From: DAOTWA01 sp034435955
GTDB taxonomy: Bacteria > Chloroflexota > Anaerolineae > Anaerolineales > Anaerolineaceae
Direction: 5' to 3'
Assembly: GCA_034435955.1 (NCBI GenBank)
Contig: DAOTWA010000024.1
Span: forward strand, 1 to 21,063
Length of the DNA: 21,063 bases
Shown here: piece by piece, positions 1 to 6,843 of the stretch
How the letters are laid out: each line of letters starts with the position of its first letter
Position numbering within the stretch: the stretch's first letter is position 1
Notes under the pieces: model-generated
Databases searched by the model: none
What the model was told of the DNA's origin: nothing
What the model saw: the letters and a program-made list of their open reading frames with translations, nothing else
Translations under genes and position numbers: made by a program

Positions 1-86
1 CCGAGCATAGTCAGGCGGCGAGCCAGTTCAGGGATGGGAATCTTCACGTCGATAAAATCTTTTAGCCAGGAAAGGGGGACTTTCAT
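1..86 (-). CDS. pheT: Phenylalanyl-tRNA synthetase beta subunit, N-terminus (partial)
   Basis: The minus strand starts at the ATG complement at 84-86 and runs off the window edge, leaving 28 codons. The peptide begins MKVPLSWLKDFIDVKIP, the very conserved PheT start (K-x-P-x-S-W-L-x-D/E-F/Y). A GGAGG ribosome binding site lies just upstream of the ATG. PheT is the larger subunit of the alpha2-beta2 synthetase that charges tRNA-Phe, and it carries the editing and tRNA-binding domains. It lies 111 bp downstream of pheS in the same direction, the classic pheST order, so both are probably transcribed from the T-box-controlled promoter at 1642-1669. Only the start is visible, so intactness cannot be judged. 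Confidence 0.9.
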   Translation of the reverse strand, partial: MKVPLSWLKDFIDVKIPIPELARRLTML

Positions 87-197
87 TTACAGCCTCCAAG
101 GCGATGAGAGCGAATGAGAGAACAAAAGAGACAATACCCGATCATCCGATAACGAGCAGGGCGGGCAGGCATGCGCCGATGCGCGTCATACGCCCAA

Positions 198-1235
198 TCA
201 AAACTGCTCCAAGAACCGCAGGTCGTTGGCCCAAAAGTAACGGATATCCTCGATGCGGTAGCGCAGCATGGCGATGCGCTCGGGACCCATTCCAAAGGCA
301 AAGCCGGTGTACTGCTCGGGGTCATAGCCGCCGTTGGTCAGCACGACCGGGTGAACCATACCGCAGCCGAGGATCTCCAGCCAGCCGCTGCCCTTACAGA
401 CCTGGCAGCCCACACCGCCGCAAACGAAGCACTCGATGTCCATCTCGCCGGATGGCTCGGTGAAGGGGAAATAGGAAGGGCGCAGGCGGGTGCGCACATC
501 CTGGCCGAACATACGCCGGGCGAAGTTTTCCAACGCGCCGGCCAGGTCTCCGAATGTGACATTGCGCCCGACCATGAGGCCTTCGACCTGATTAAACTGG
601 ATCTCTGAGCGCGCGCTGATCTGCTCATAGCGGTAGCACATGCCTGGCAGGATGACGCGGATGGGCTCGGGCGCGCGCTCGCGCATCACCCGCACCTGGC
701 CGGGCGAAGTATGGGTGCGGAGCAAAACGCCCGGGCGGGTGGTATGGAAGGTGTCCCACAGGTCGCGGGCCGGATGGTAGGGAGGCATATTGAGCAGTTC
801 GAAATTGAATTCGTCGGTTTCGACTTCTGGCGAGCGGTAAATCTGGAAGCCCATGTCGGCGAAGATGCGATAGATCTCGCGCAGCACTTTCGTAGCGGGA
901 TGCAGCCGGCCTACCGGACGGCGGCGGCCAGGGAGGGTGACGTCCAAGCGCTCAGCCTGAAGGGAGCGTTGGAGGGCGCTGGCTTTCAAAGCTTCGCTGC
1001 GGGCTGCCAGGGCGGACTCGAGCGCCTGGCGGACCTGATTGGCCCGCTGGCCAACGGCCGGGCGCAGTTCTTTAGGGAAGCCACCCAGTCGCCCGAAGAC
1101 CTGCATGACCGCGGAACTGCGCCCGAGGAATTTCACCCGCCAGGCGTTCAAACCGGCGTCATCGTTGACAGCTTCCAGCTCCGCGAGGGCTTCTTGCTCG
1201 AGGCGGTCTAACCATTCAAGCGGATTGTCTTCCAT
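198..1235 (-). CDS. pheS: Phenylalanyl-tRNA synthetase alpha subunit
   Basis: 345 residues, the usual PheS length. It has the N-terminal helical arm (residues 1-90), then the class II catalytic core: the G-R-x-H-P motif near 108-113, the motif 2 region with R-Y-E and the F-N-Q-V-E-G segment, and a motif 3 stretch F-G-M-G-P-E-R-I-A-M-L near the end. PheS makes the phenylalanyl-adenylate and transfers Phe to tRNA-Phe together with PheT in the cytoplasm. Between motifs 2 and 3 it carries a C-x-x-C ... C-x-x-C insert (ECFVCGGVGCQVCKGSGW), a zinc-ribbon-like element known in a subset of bacterial PheS proteins. The start at 1235 (MEDNPLEWL) is preferred over an in-frame ATG 36 bp upstream because AGAGGAAAG lies at the right distance and the alignment to the family begins here. 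A T-box leader precedes it. Confidence 0.96.
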   Translation of the reverse strand: MEDNPLEWLDRLEQEALAELEAVNDDAGLNAWRVKFLGRSSAVMQVFGRLGGFPKELRPAVGQRANQVRQALESALAARSEALKASALQRSLQAERLDVTLPGRRRPVGRLHPATKVLREIYRIFADMGFQIYRSPEVETDEFNFELLNMPPYHPARDLWDTFHTTRPGVLLRTHTSPGQVRVMRERAPEPIRVILPGMCYRYEQISARSEIQFNQVEGLMVGRNVTFGDLAGALENFARRMFGQDVRTRLRPSYFPFTEPSGEMDIECFVCGGVGCQVCKGSGWLEILGCGMVHPVVLTNGGYDPEQYTGFAFGMGPERIAMLRYRIEDIRYFWANDLRFLEQF

Positions 1236-1331
1236 ACGGCTTTCCTCTTGTCTGTAGGATGATCTATCCATGCCTGCTCAATACAGCCTGGCCACAGTCT
1301 CATGAGCCGGGTAACCAGGCAGCCATGCTTT

Positions 1332-1365
1332 TTAATAAGACAACCCGCCCTGGAAGGGACGGGTT
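1332..1365 (-). terminator. T-box regulated intrinsic terminator upstream of pheS
   Basis: On the minus strand the arms AACCCGTCCC (1365-1356) and AGGGCGGGTT (1351-1342) form a strong stem with a short loop, followed by TGTCTTATT. It overlaps the 3' side of the T-box element in the usual antiterminator/terminator arrangement. The U tract is interrupted. Transcription attenuation is therefore favoured over a purely translational T-box. Confidence 0.85.
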
Positions 1366-1634
1366 GGAATCTGACCCGCGGTACCACCCTGCTTGGCCGC
1401 TGCGGCGGCCCACTCGACCAACGGTTCCGCAGCTTGGCGGACGATTGGCTGCCCCGATAACGCCGGGATGCGTCCCAGACTACTGGCCTTGCCAGGCGTT
1501 CCCCTGGGCGGCTCGGGAGGGAACTTGGGCCGGCTACTTCCGGACGGGGGTTTCAGTCTGCGCCCCGCGTCTCCCTGTCGGCATCCGCCGGCTTACTCTT
1601 CTCCGTCAATGCCTTTGGCAGTCGGTTCGTAATG
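1332..1634 (-). ncRNA. T-box riboswitch leader of pheST (tRNA-Phe sensing)
   Basis: Read on the minus strand, the leader contains GACGGAGAAGAGTA (near 1594-1607), a typical T-box 5' element. A long stem I region follows. The 14-15 nt T-box proper, GGGTGGTACCGCGGG, lies at 1375-1389, and an intrinsic terminator is immediately downstream. The UGGU of the antiterminator bulge would pair with the ACCA end of an uncharged tRNA with discriminator A, as in tRNA-Phe. The likely specifier codon is UUC (complement of 1521-1523), just before CCTCCCGAGCC, the expected 3' context of the specifier loop. The known mechanism is that uncharged tRNA stabilises the antiterminator and permits pheST transcription. 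The specifier assignment is inferred by eye, not folded. Confidence 0.92.
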
Positions 1635-1641
1635 TGCATTT

Positions 1642-1669
1642 ATTATCCCCAATTCAGAGGGAATGTCAA
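1642..1669 (-). promoter_or_regulatory. Sigma70-type promoter of the pheST T-box transcript
   Basis: On the minus strand a perfect TTGACA -35 box (complement of 1664-1669) is separated by 16 bp from GATAAT (complement of 1642-1647), one mismatch from the -10 consensus. The predicted start near 1634-1636 is just upstream of the T-box stem I sequence, which supports the assignment. Confidence 0.85.
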
Positions 1670-1769
1670 GAGCAAAGGGGATATTCTTACTGCCCGTCAA
1701 ACAGATCAGTGATCCCCCCTGGGACAGGGGAAGATATCGGCAGCATTTTGTTGAGTGGTTATATCAAAG

Positions 1770-1804
1770 AAAATAAACAGCCAGCCGCCTGGTCGGGCGG
1801 CTGG
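1770..1804 (-). terminator. Intrinsic terminator after the SHOCT-like gene
   Basis: Perfect 9-bp arms ccagccgcc (1781-1789) and ggcggctgg (1796-1804) surround a 6-nt loop. On the minus strand the hairpin is followed by CTGTTTATTTTCTTT, a good U-rich tail. It lies 27 bp beyond the stop codon of the minus-strand gene at 1831-2208 and separates that gene from the pheST promoter. Confidence 0.85.
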
Positions 1805-1830
1805 CAACGTGCATGCCTTCGTAGAAATCA

Positions 1831-2208
1831 TTATTCGATAAAAACCTCGACGTGTTCGCCGTCGTTCTCGTCATATACGTCCACCACTTTGCCCACCTCG
1901 CCGGAATTGATGAACTGCATAAGCTGGTTCATATCCAGCCCTTCGACCTCGGGGGAGAAGCGGGCGCCCATCTTCAAGCCAGCGTTAACCAGGCTGACCG
2001 GCAGGCGAACGTTGACGCGCGTCTTGCCGGTATCCGTGTCGGTGACGCGCACGCGAAACCAGCGTGATGAGCCCCGCGCGGTGGAAGCGGCTCCCGGTGA
2101 GGTTGAGACGCCCTCCAAGGAAGCGAGAAGCCCGGCGCCCTCCTCTGCGGTTATTTTCCCTTCTTCGATCATTTTCAATATTTTCAGGCGTTCCTCTGAA
2201 GTGGCCAT
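1831..2208 (-). CDS. SHOCT-like domain protein, small, probably regulatory
   Basis: 125 residues. The N-terminal 34 residues (ERLKILKMIEEGKITAEE ... LLASLE) form the short helical SHOCT-like motif found at the ends of many YvlB/LiaX-type and other bacterial proteins. A linker rich in S, T, A and G (35-48) follows, then a beta-rich domain (50-125) with F-R-V-R-V-T-D-T-D-T-G-K and a V-x-V-x-L-P-V segment, ending in an acidic strand. No signal peptide or membrane segment is seen. The start is chosen at 2208 because AGGAGG precedes it at the right spacing; an in-frame ATG 117 bp upstream lacks one and adds low-quality sequence. It is transcribed alone and has its own terminator. In the family such proteins are often found with envelope stress or anti-sigma systems, but nothing here shows the partner. 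Confidence 0.85.
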   Translation of the reverse strand: MATSEERLKILKMIEEGKITAEEGAGLLASLEGVSTSPGAASTARGSSRWFRVRVTDTDTGKTRVNVRLPVSLVNAGLKMGARFSPEVEGLDMNQLMQFINSGEVGKVVDVYDENDGEHVEVFIE

Positions 2209-2328
2209 CGCGCCTACCTCCTGATGGGCATTAATCCGGCGTCCGGTCATCAGGTCGCGACTGTCTGGGCGCCAGGGCAACAGACATAAAGCCTGCCTGC
2301 ATCTAATTTTACCCTGATCCAACACCCT

Positions 2329-2988
2329 TTAAGGGATCTTCTTGCCCATCTCTTCGAGGGCGCGGCGGATTTCTCTTACCCAGATTGCATCCTAAGGCGC
2401 GCCGCACCACTCCCAGACAGTTAAACAAGGTGGGGTAAGAGAGGCTGAGTCCAACCTTTATGCGGTTGGAGCGGCCTTTGCCGCGCACGAAGGATGGCGC
2501 GAAGCGAAGCTGGTCGGAAGTGAGAGGGGCGGGGCAGATTCCGCCTACCTCAGCAAGGTGATTTGATTCACGTCATCTAAGGTTCATGGAAGTAGGTGAG
2601 GCGCCAATCTTTCGTTAGCGCGGAAGCCTTCCAGCGAAGCGCTGCCAGGGAGGAGGGTGTACAGGCCGCATCCCCCCAGAGGTCCAAGCCGGCGGATGTG
2701 CCCGGCACCCGTTTTGGCGCCATTCTTTGCCCAGTCAAGTACGGCGTGCCGCCGGCGACCGCTGGTCGGATAGAGGATGAGATGGGGGCAGCAAAGCTGG
2801 GCGACCTGGTTGTGGATGGAGGTCTCGATGCGGATGAACTGGTAAAAGAGATGTGGATTTCTGGATGAGGTTATCGGCCCAGATACAACTATTTCCGCAA
2901 TCATCCGTAGACTAGATGGAAGTCGTTGCTTACAGCCAGGAAGACCGGCCGTGGTCGGTTTTCTGCTCATTCAAACCTGGAGGAAAAA
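2329..2988. other. Gene-poor stretch with possible coding relics
   Basis: About 650 bp without a convincing gene. On the minus strand, 2329-2391 reads as a protein-like tail WVREIRRALEEMGKKIP then TAA, with a stop codon immediately before it. On the plus strand, 2396-2566 is open for 56 codons (containing ESNLYAVGAAFAAHEGW) but lacks a good start. A 90-codon frame from a GTG at 2596 to 2868 has no recognisable domain, and the overlapping 128-codon minus-strand frame 2584-2970 does not either. The pattern fits degraded genes or chance frames; I cannot name an ancestor. Confidence 0.3.
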
Positions 2989-3321
2989 ATGGACCCCAAT
3001 ATGGTCACCACTGCATTTGGTTTTGACGGTTACCGGATCGCGCGAAATCTGGGTGTGGTGCGCGGGATCACCGTGCGCTCACGCAGCGCGCTGGGCACCA
3101 TGGCTGGCGGGCTGCAAACGATCTTTGGCGGCAACATTACCATCTTCACCGAGCTGTGCGAACACGCGCGCTCGGAAGCGTTCGATCTGATGGTAGAGCA
3201 CGCCGGGCAGCTCGGCGCCAACGCAATCATCGGCATGCGCTACGATGCAAACGATGTGATGGATGGCGTTACCGAAGTGCTGGCTTACGGCACGGCGGTG
3301 GTGGTCGAAAAAGAAATCTGA
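2989..3321 (+). CDS. YbjQ/UPF0145 family protein
   Basis: 110 residues, the standard length. It shows the family signature: an early G-Y-R-I-A-R-N-L-G-V-V-R-G-I-T-V-R-S segment (14-31), the central T-E-L-C-E-H-A-R-S-E-A-F-D-L-M (55-68), then L-G-A-N-A-I-I-G-M-R-Y-D (75-86) and a terminal Y-G-T-A-V-V-V (100-106). Members are small cytoplasmic pentamer-like proteins also called heavy-metal-binding domain proteins; the function is not firmly known. The start at 2989 is chosen because GGAGG lies 6 bp upstream and family similarity starts here; the frame is open further upstream without similarity. It stands alone. A possible hairpin (GCCCTG/CAGGGC, 3347-3373) follows the stop. Confidence 0.93.
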   Translation: MDPNMVTTAFGFDGYRIARNLGVVRGITVRSRSALGTMAGGLQTIFGGNITIFTELCEHARSEAFDLMVEHAGQLGANAIIGMRYDANDVMDGVTEVLAYGTAVVVEKEI

Positions 3322-3346
3322 ATTTGCTAGTTCTTTGGCTCAACCA

Positions 3347-3373
3347 GCCCTGACAGGGGTGACCGGCCAGGGC
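3347..3373 (+). terminator. Possible hairpin terminator after the ybjQ-like gene
   Basis: The arms GCCCTG (3347-3352) and CAGGGC (3368-3373) are perfect complements 25 bp after the stop, followed by AAATTTAATT rather than a clean U run. The loop is 15 nt and can fold internally (GGTGACC). It may be a weak terminator. Confidence 0.35.
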
Positions 3374-3387
3374 AAATTTAATTGATG

Positions 3388-3603
3388 CTAAAATATACCC
3401 AGCGATTCAATTTCACCTATAATAACTATTGAATCATATATCATCCCTGATCCGCTGTATATAGATATGATCTCGATGGGTCGAGCACCGCGCCAAATGA
3501 TCTTTTGCTTTCCGTTTCCCTCGTCATAAGTATTCAGGTCTGGCAACGAATCAAACCAAGCCGGGGTGTGTACGAGCAGCCAGTGTGCAGATCGGATATC
3601 CAC
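3388..3603 (-). other. AT-rich minus-strand reading frame, possible small gene or relic
   Basis: A 71-codon frame starts at a GTG, ends in TAG and lies in the A+T-rich spacer in front of the kinase genes. The predicted peptide has protein-like composition, with an aromatic segment near its start (HWLLVHTPAWFDSLPDL) and a hydrophobic beta-like end (YDSIVIIGEIESLGIF). No strong ribosome binding site is visible and no family is recognised. It could be the remains of a transferred gene or chance. The base composition differs visibly from the surrounding G+C-rich genes. Confidence 0.25.
3418..3423 (+). promoter_or_regulatory. Candidate -10 box for the histidine kinase pair
   Basis: A perfect TATAAT hexamer lies in an A+T-rich island upstream of the first kinase gene. 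No good -35 box is seen 16-18 bp upstream, and the distance to the start codon is over 200 bp, so this is a weak proposal. Confidence 0.25.
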
Positions 3604-3645
3604 ACATTGAGTAACGCTCAGGCATCAGCGGGAGCGGGGGAACCC

Positions 3646-5133
3646 ATGAATGACCAGATTAAGTTTTGGCGAGTGGGCGTAGAGTCGTTGCTCATCGTGG
3701 CGATTCTCGGGGGGCTATACCTGATAAGCCAGTTCAACTATTTGTTATTTCACAGCATCGTGGAGGCGTTTACCATCGTCGTGGGCACCGGAATCTTTTT
3801 CCTGGCGTGGAACACCCGCGCGATGCTGGATAATAATTACCTGCTTATTTTTGGCATCGCGCAGGCTTTCGTTTCGCTCATCGATCTTTTGCATATGCTT
3901 GCATACAGCGGAATGGGGGTATTTACCGACGGCGGAGCGGGTCTTTCCACCCAGCTATGGATCGCGGGGCGTTTTTTGCAAGCAGCCACGCTATGTGCGG
4001 CGCCATTTTTCATCGGCCGGCGGGTGAGAATGAGCTGGATTCTGGCAGCTTATTCTGTGGTGACGGCGTTATTCATCGCGTCCATCTTTTCTTGGGGGAA
4101 CTTCCCCGTCACATATGTGGAAGGGGTGGGATTAACGCCGTTTAAAAAAATCAGCGAATTTGTGCTGGTCGGCCTTTTTTTGCTGGCTGCTTTTTTGCTC
4201 ATTCTAAAGCGGGCTGCTTTCAGCGCGGATATCCTGCGTTTGATCGTCATGTCAATCTTCATGAAGGCTATCGCGGAGGGTTTCTTCGCCGTTTATGCCA
4301 CGGCGTTTGATATTTCTACCATCGCTGGCCATCTCTTCCGATTGGTCTCATATTATTTGATGTATAAGGCGATGATCGAGACCGGGATGATGAGGCCATA
4401 TCGGGTTTTATTCTTCAACTTGAAGCGCAGCGAAGAGGAGCTGCAGGCCAGGAGCAAGGAGCTTCAAGAGCGCAACGAAGAGTTGGACGCCTTCGCCCAC
4501 ACCGTTGCGCATAATCTGCAAAACCCGCTGACGGCCATCCTGCTGGCGGCCCAGGCGGCGCGCAATGTGAACATGAGCGCCGGGGAGAGGAACGAATTGA
4601 TGCAGGAAATCGCGGCGACGGCGCGCAAGATGAGCAACATCATCGAGGCGTTGATGATGCTGGCCGAGGTGCGGCGCAGTGAGGCGCCCAGAGAGCGCCT
4701 CGAAATGGGAGAGATCCTGGCCAGCGTCCGGCGGCGATTGGCGCATAAAATCGAGGCGGCTCAAGCGGAGATCCATTTTCCAGCAGAATGGCCAGCAGCC
4801 GTGGGTTATGCGCCCTGGGTAGAAGAGGTATGGGCGAATTACCTGGATAACGCGCTGAAATACGGTGGGAAGCCGCCACGCATCGAATTGGGAGCAGAAA
4901 AACTCGAGAACGGCAAAGTGCGTTTCTGGGTTCGTGACCATGGGCCCGGGATCAGCCCGGAGCAGCAGGCCCAGCTGTTCCATCTGGGGCAACGATTTCT
5001 GAAGAGGGGGGATGGGCACGGCTTAGGTCTGTCCATCGTGCGCAGGGTGGTGGAAAAGCTTGGCGGCCGTGCGGGGGTGGCGAGCGAACCGGGCAACGGC
5101 AGCGAATTTTATTTCACCCTGCCGGGAGAATAG
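3646..5133 (+). CDS. MASE3-type membrane sensor histidine kinase (first of a tandem pair)
   Basis: 495 residues. Residues 10-250 hold about seven hydrophobic segments matching the MASE3 integral-membrane sensor domain (LLFHS-x-x-E-A-F-T-I-V-V then L-A-W-N-T-R). A short coiled linker follows (262-282, EEELQARSKELQERNEEL). The HisKA helix has phospho-acceptor H289 in VAHNLQNPL, and the HATPase_c domain has N box NYLDNALKYGG (398-408), G1 DHGPGI (431-436) and G2 GHGLGLSIV (458-466). It senses an unknown signal in the membrane and would phosphorylate a response regulator that is not encoded nearby. The residue after H289 is Asn rather than the usual Glu/Asp, and Q replaces the usual R/K, so autokinase activity may be weakened. 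The start at 3646 has a GGGGG-rich ribosome site; the frame is open upstream without similarity. The next gene follows after 3 bp. Confidence 0.93.
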   Translation: MNDQIKFWRVGVESLLIVAILGGLYLISQFNYLLFHSIVEAFTIVVGTGIFFLAWNTRAMLDNNYLLIFGIAQAFVSLIDLLHMLAYSGMGVFTDGGAGLSTQLWIAGRFLQAATLCAAPFFIGRRVRMSWILAAYSVVTALFIASIFSWGNFPVTYVEGVGLTPFKKISEFVLVGLFLLAAFLLILKRAAFSADILRLIVMSIFMKAIAEGFFAVYATAFDISTIAGHLFRLVSYYLMYKAMIETGMMRPYRVLFFNLKRSEEELQARSKELQERNEELDAFAHTVAHNLQNPLTAILLAAQAARNVNMSAGERNELMQEIAATARKMSNIIEALMMLAEVRRSEAPRERLEMGEILASVRRRLAHKIEAAQAEIHFPAEWPAAVGYAPWVEEVWANYLDNALKYGGKPPRIELGAEKLENGKVRFWVRDHGPGISPEQQAQLFHLGQRFLKRGDGHGLGLSIVRRVVEKLGGRAGVASEPGNGSEFYFTLPGE

Positions 5134-5136
5134 ACG

Positions 5137-6645
5137 GTGGCAGGCGAAATTGCGCGAAAGAGGGCAGAGAGCGTCTTGTTCGCTGCGGCAATTCTGGCCG
5201 GATTGTATCTGACCAGATGGCACAGTTATCTGCTTTTCCACAGCCTGATCGAGGTCTTCACGATTGTAGTGGCCTTCGGCACCTTCACGGTCGCCTGGAA
5301 TGCGCGCCAGATGCTGGAGGACCATTTCCTATTGTTCATCGGGATCGCCAATCTGTTCACCGCCGGGTTGGATTTGATGCACACCCTGTCTTACAACGGC
5401 ATGGGAGTGTTCATCGGATATGGGCCTAACCTGCCGACACAACTGTGGGTAGCGGCGCGGGCTGTTCAGAGCGGATCGTTTCTGGCGGCACCATTTTTCC
5501 TGAAGCGGAAGTTGCGGGCTGCGCCCGTTTTCGTGATCTACGGCGCGCTGACGAGCCTGATCATTCTCTCTACGCTGGTGTGGCGTAATTTTCCGGACGC
5601 GTATTTGCCCGGCATCGGGTTAACCCCGTTCAAAAAGGCCAGCGAGCTGGTCATCATCCTGATTTTCGCGCTGGCCCTTCTGTTTCTATACGAGCGGCGC
5701 GATCGGCTGTCCCCTCCCGTTTGGCGGTTGATCTCCTGGTCGATCCTGGTGCTGATCCTCTCGGAAGTAGCCTTTACACAATACCTCGGCGTTTATGATG
5801 CCATCAACATGGCTGGCCACATCCTGCGGCTGGCTGCTTATTATCTTATCTATAGGGCCTTGATCGCAACGGCTCTGGAAAGGCCCTATCAATTGCTTTT
5901 CTTTAATTTAAAACGCAAGGAAGAAGAAATCCATGCGCGGGTGAACGAATTACAGGAACGCAATGAGGACCTGGACGCTTTTGCCCACACAGTGGCCCAT
6001 GATTTGAAGAATCCGTTGGCAGGCATCCTGGTGGCATGCCAGGCAGTTGGTGACGCGCACATGGGCGATGAAGAGCGAAAAGAGCTGCTGGAAGAAATTG
6101 TGGCCACTGCCCGCAAGATGCACAGCCTGATCGAAGCGCTGATGATGCTGGCCGAAGTGCGTCAGAGCGATGTGCCCCACGAGCTGCTCCAAATGGACGA
6201 CATCCTGAGCAACGTGCGCCGCAGACTCGCCCATGAGATCGAAAACACCCGCGCGGAAATTCTTCTCCCGCAGGAATGGCCGCCGGCATGGGGTTATGCC
6301 CCGTGGGTAGAAGAAGTTTGGGTGAACTATCTGGACAATGCAATGAAATACGGCGGGCATCCACCCCGCATCGAACTGGGATCTGAAAGGCTCAAGGACG
6401 GTATCGTGCGTTTCTGGGTGCGGGATTATGGGCCGGGAATCCCCCCGGAGGATCAGGAGCGGCTGTTTCACATCAATACTCGAGCGGGAGCGCGTAACCG
6501 TGGTCATGGGCTGGGACTTTCCATCGTAAAACGGGTGGTGGAGAAGCTGGGAGGGAGTGTGGGCGTGAAAAGCCAACCCGGATTGGGAAGCGAATTCTAT
6601 TTCACATTGCCGGCCAAACAGGTATATGGCAATTCAGCCAGTTGA
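5137..6645 (+). CDS. MASE3-type membrane sensor histidine kinase (second of a tandem pair)
   Basis: 502 residues, a clear paralogue of the preceding protein over its full length, including the multi-pass MASE3 sensor (10-250), the short coiled linker, HisKA and HATPase_c. The H box is canonical: H288-D289-L-K-N-P-L. The N box is NYLDNAMKYGG (397-407), G1 is DYGPGI (430-435) and G2 GHGLGLSIV (456-464). Translation starts at GTG 5137, 3 bp after the previous stop, with GGGAGAA inside the previous gene as ribosome site; coupling is likely. A tail of about 10 residues after FTLP is extra relative to the first copy. As the two share strong similarity, the pair arose by tandem duplication and they may heterodimerise. 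No response regulator is adjacent. A weak hairpin (6685-6705) follows. Confidence 0.94.
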   Translation: MAGEIARKRAESVLFAAAILAGLYLTRWHSYLLFHSLIEVFTIVVAFGTFTVAWNARQMLEDHFLLFIGIANLFTAGLDLMHTLSYNGMGVFIGYGPNLPTQLWVAARAVQSGSFLAAPFFLKRKLRAAPVFVIYGALTSLIILSTLVWRNFPDAYLPGIGLTPFKKASELVIILIFALALLFLYERRDRLSPPVWRLISWSILVLILSEVAFTQYLGVYDAINMAGHILRLAAYYLIYRALIATALERPYQLLFFNLKRKEEEIHARVNELQERNEDLDAFAHTVAHDLKNPLAGILVACQAVGDAHMGDEERKELLEEIVATARKMHSLIEALMMLAEVRQSDVPHELLQMDDILSNVRRRLAHEIENTRAEILLPQEWPPAWGYAPWVEEVWVNYLDNAMKYGGHPPRIELGSERLKDGIVRFWVRDYGPGIPPEDQERLFHINTRAGARNRGHGLGLSIVKRVVEKLGGSVGVKSQPGLGSEFYFTLPAKQVYGNSAS

Positions 6646-6684
6646 AACCATCCACGAATTTGGTCGCGGAAACTCGAATAAGCG

Positions 6685-6713
6685 CCTACCCGGGTTGAGG
6701 GCAGGTATTCTTT
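6685..6713 (+). terminator. Probable terminator of the histidine kinase operon
   Basis: The arms CCTACCC (6685-6691) and GGGCAGG (6699-6705) pair with one A-C mismatch around a 7-nt loop. TATTCTTT follows. It lies 40 bp after the second kinase stop, on the correct strand. Confidence 0.45.
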
Positions 6714-6790
6714 GCAGAAAGCCATCCACCAACAGCGCTTACCCTGAATACAAAATTCATAATCCTGTTCGGCGAATTGCGCAGGACGCT

Positions 6791-6797
6791 GTAAAAT
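6791..6797 (+). promoter_or_regulatory. Candidate -10 box for the epimerase-like gene
   Basis: TGTAAAAT (TAAAAT at 6792-6797, with an upstream TG) lies about 47 bp before the start codon. The -35 region 17-18 bp upstream is not convincing, so it would be an extended -10 promoter at best. Confidence 0.35.
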
Positions 6798-6843
6798 ATC
6801 AGGGTCGGAAGATTAGCGGTAGGACTGAATTGGAGGTGAACCG

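Noticed and set aside
1259..2224. 321-codon plus-strand frame
   Set aside because: It runs antisense through the T-box leader, promoter, terminator and SHOCT-like gene, and its translation resembles no protein family.
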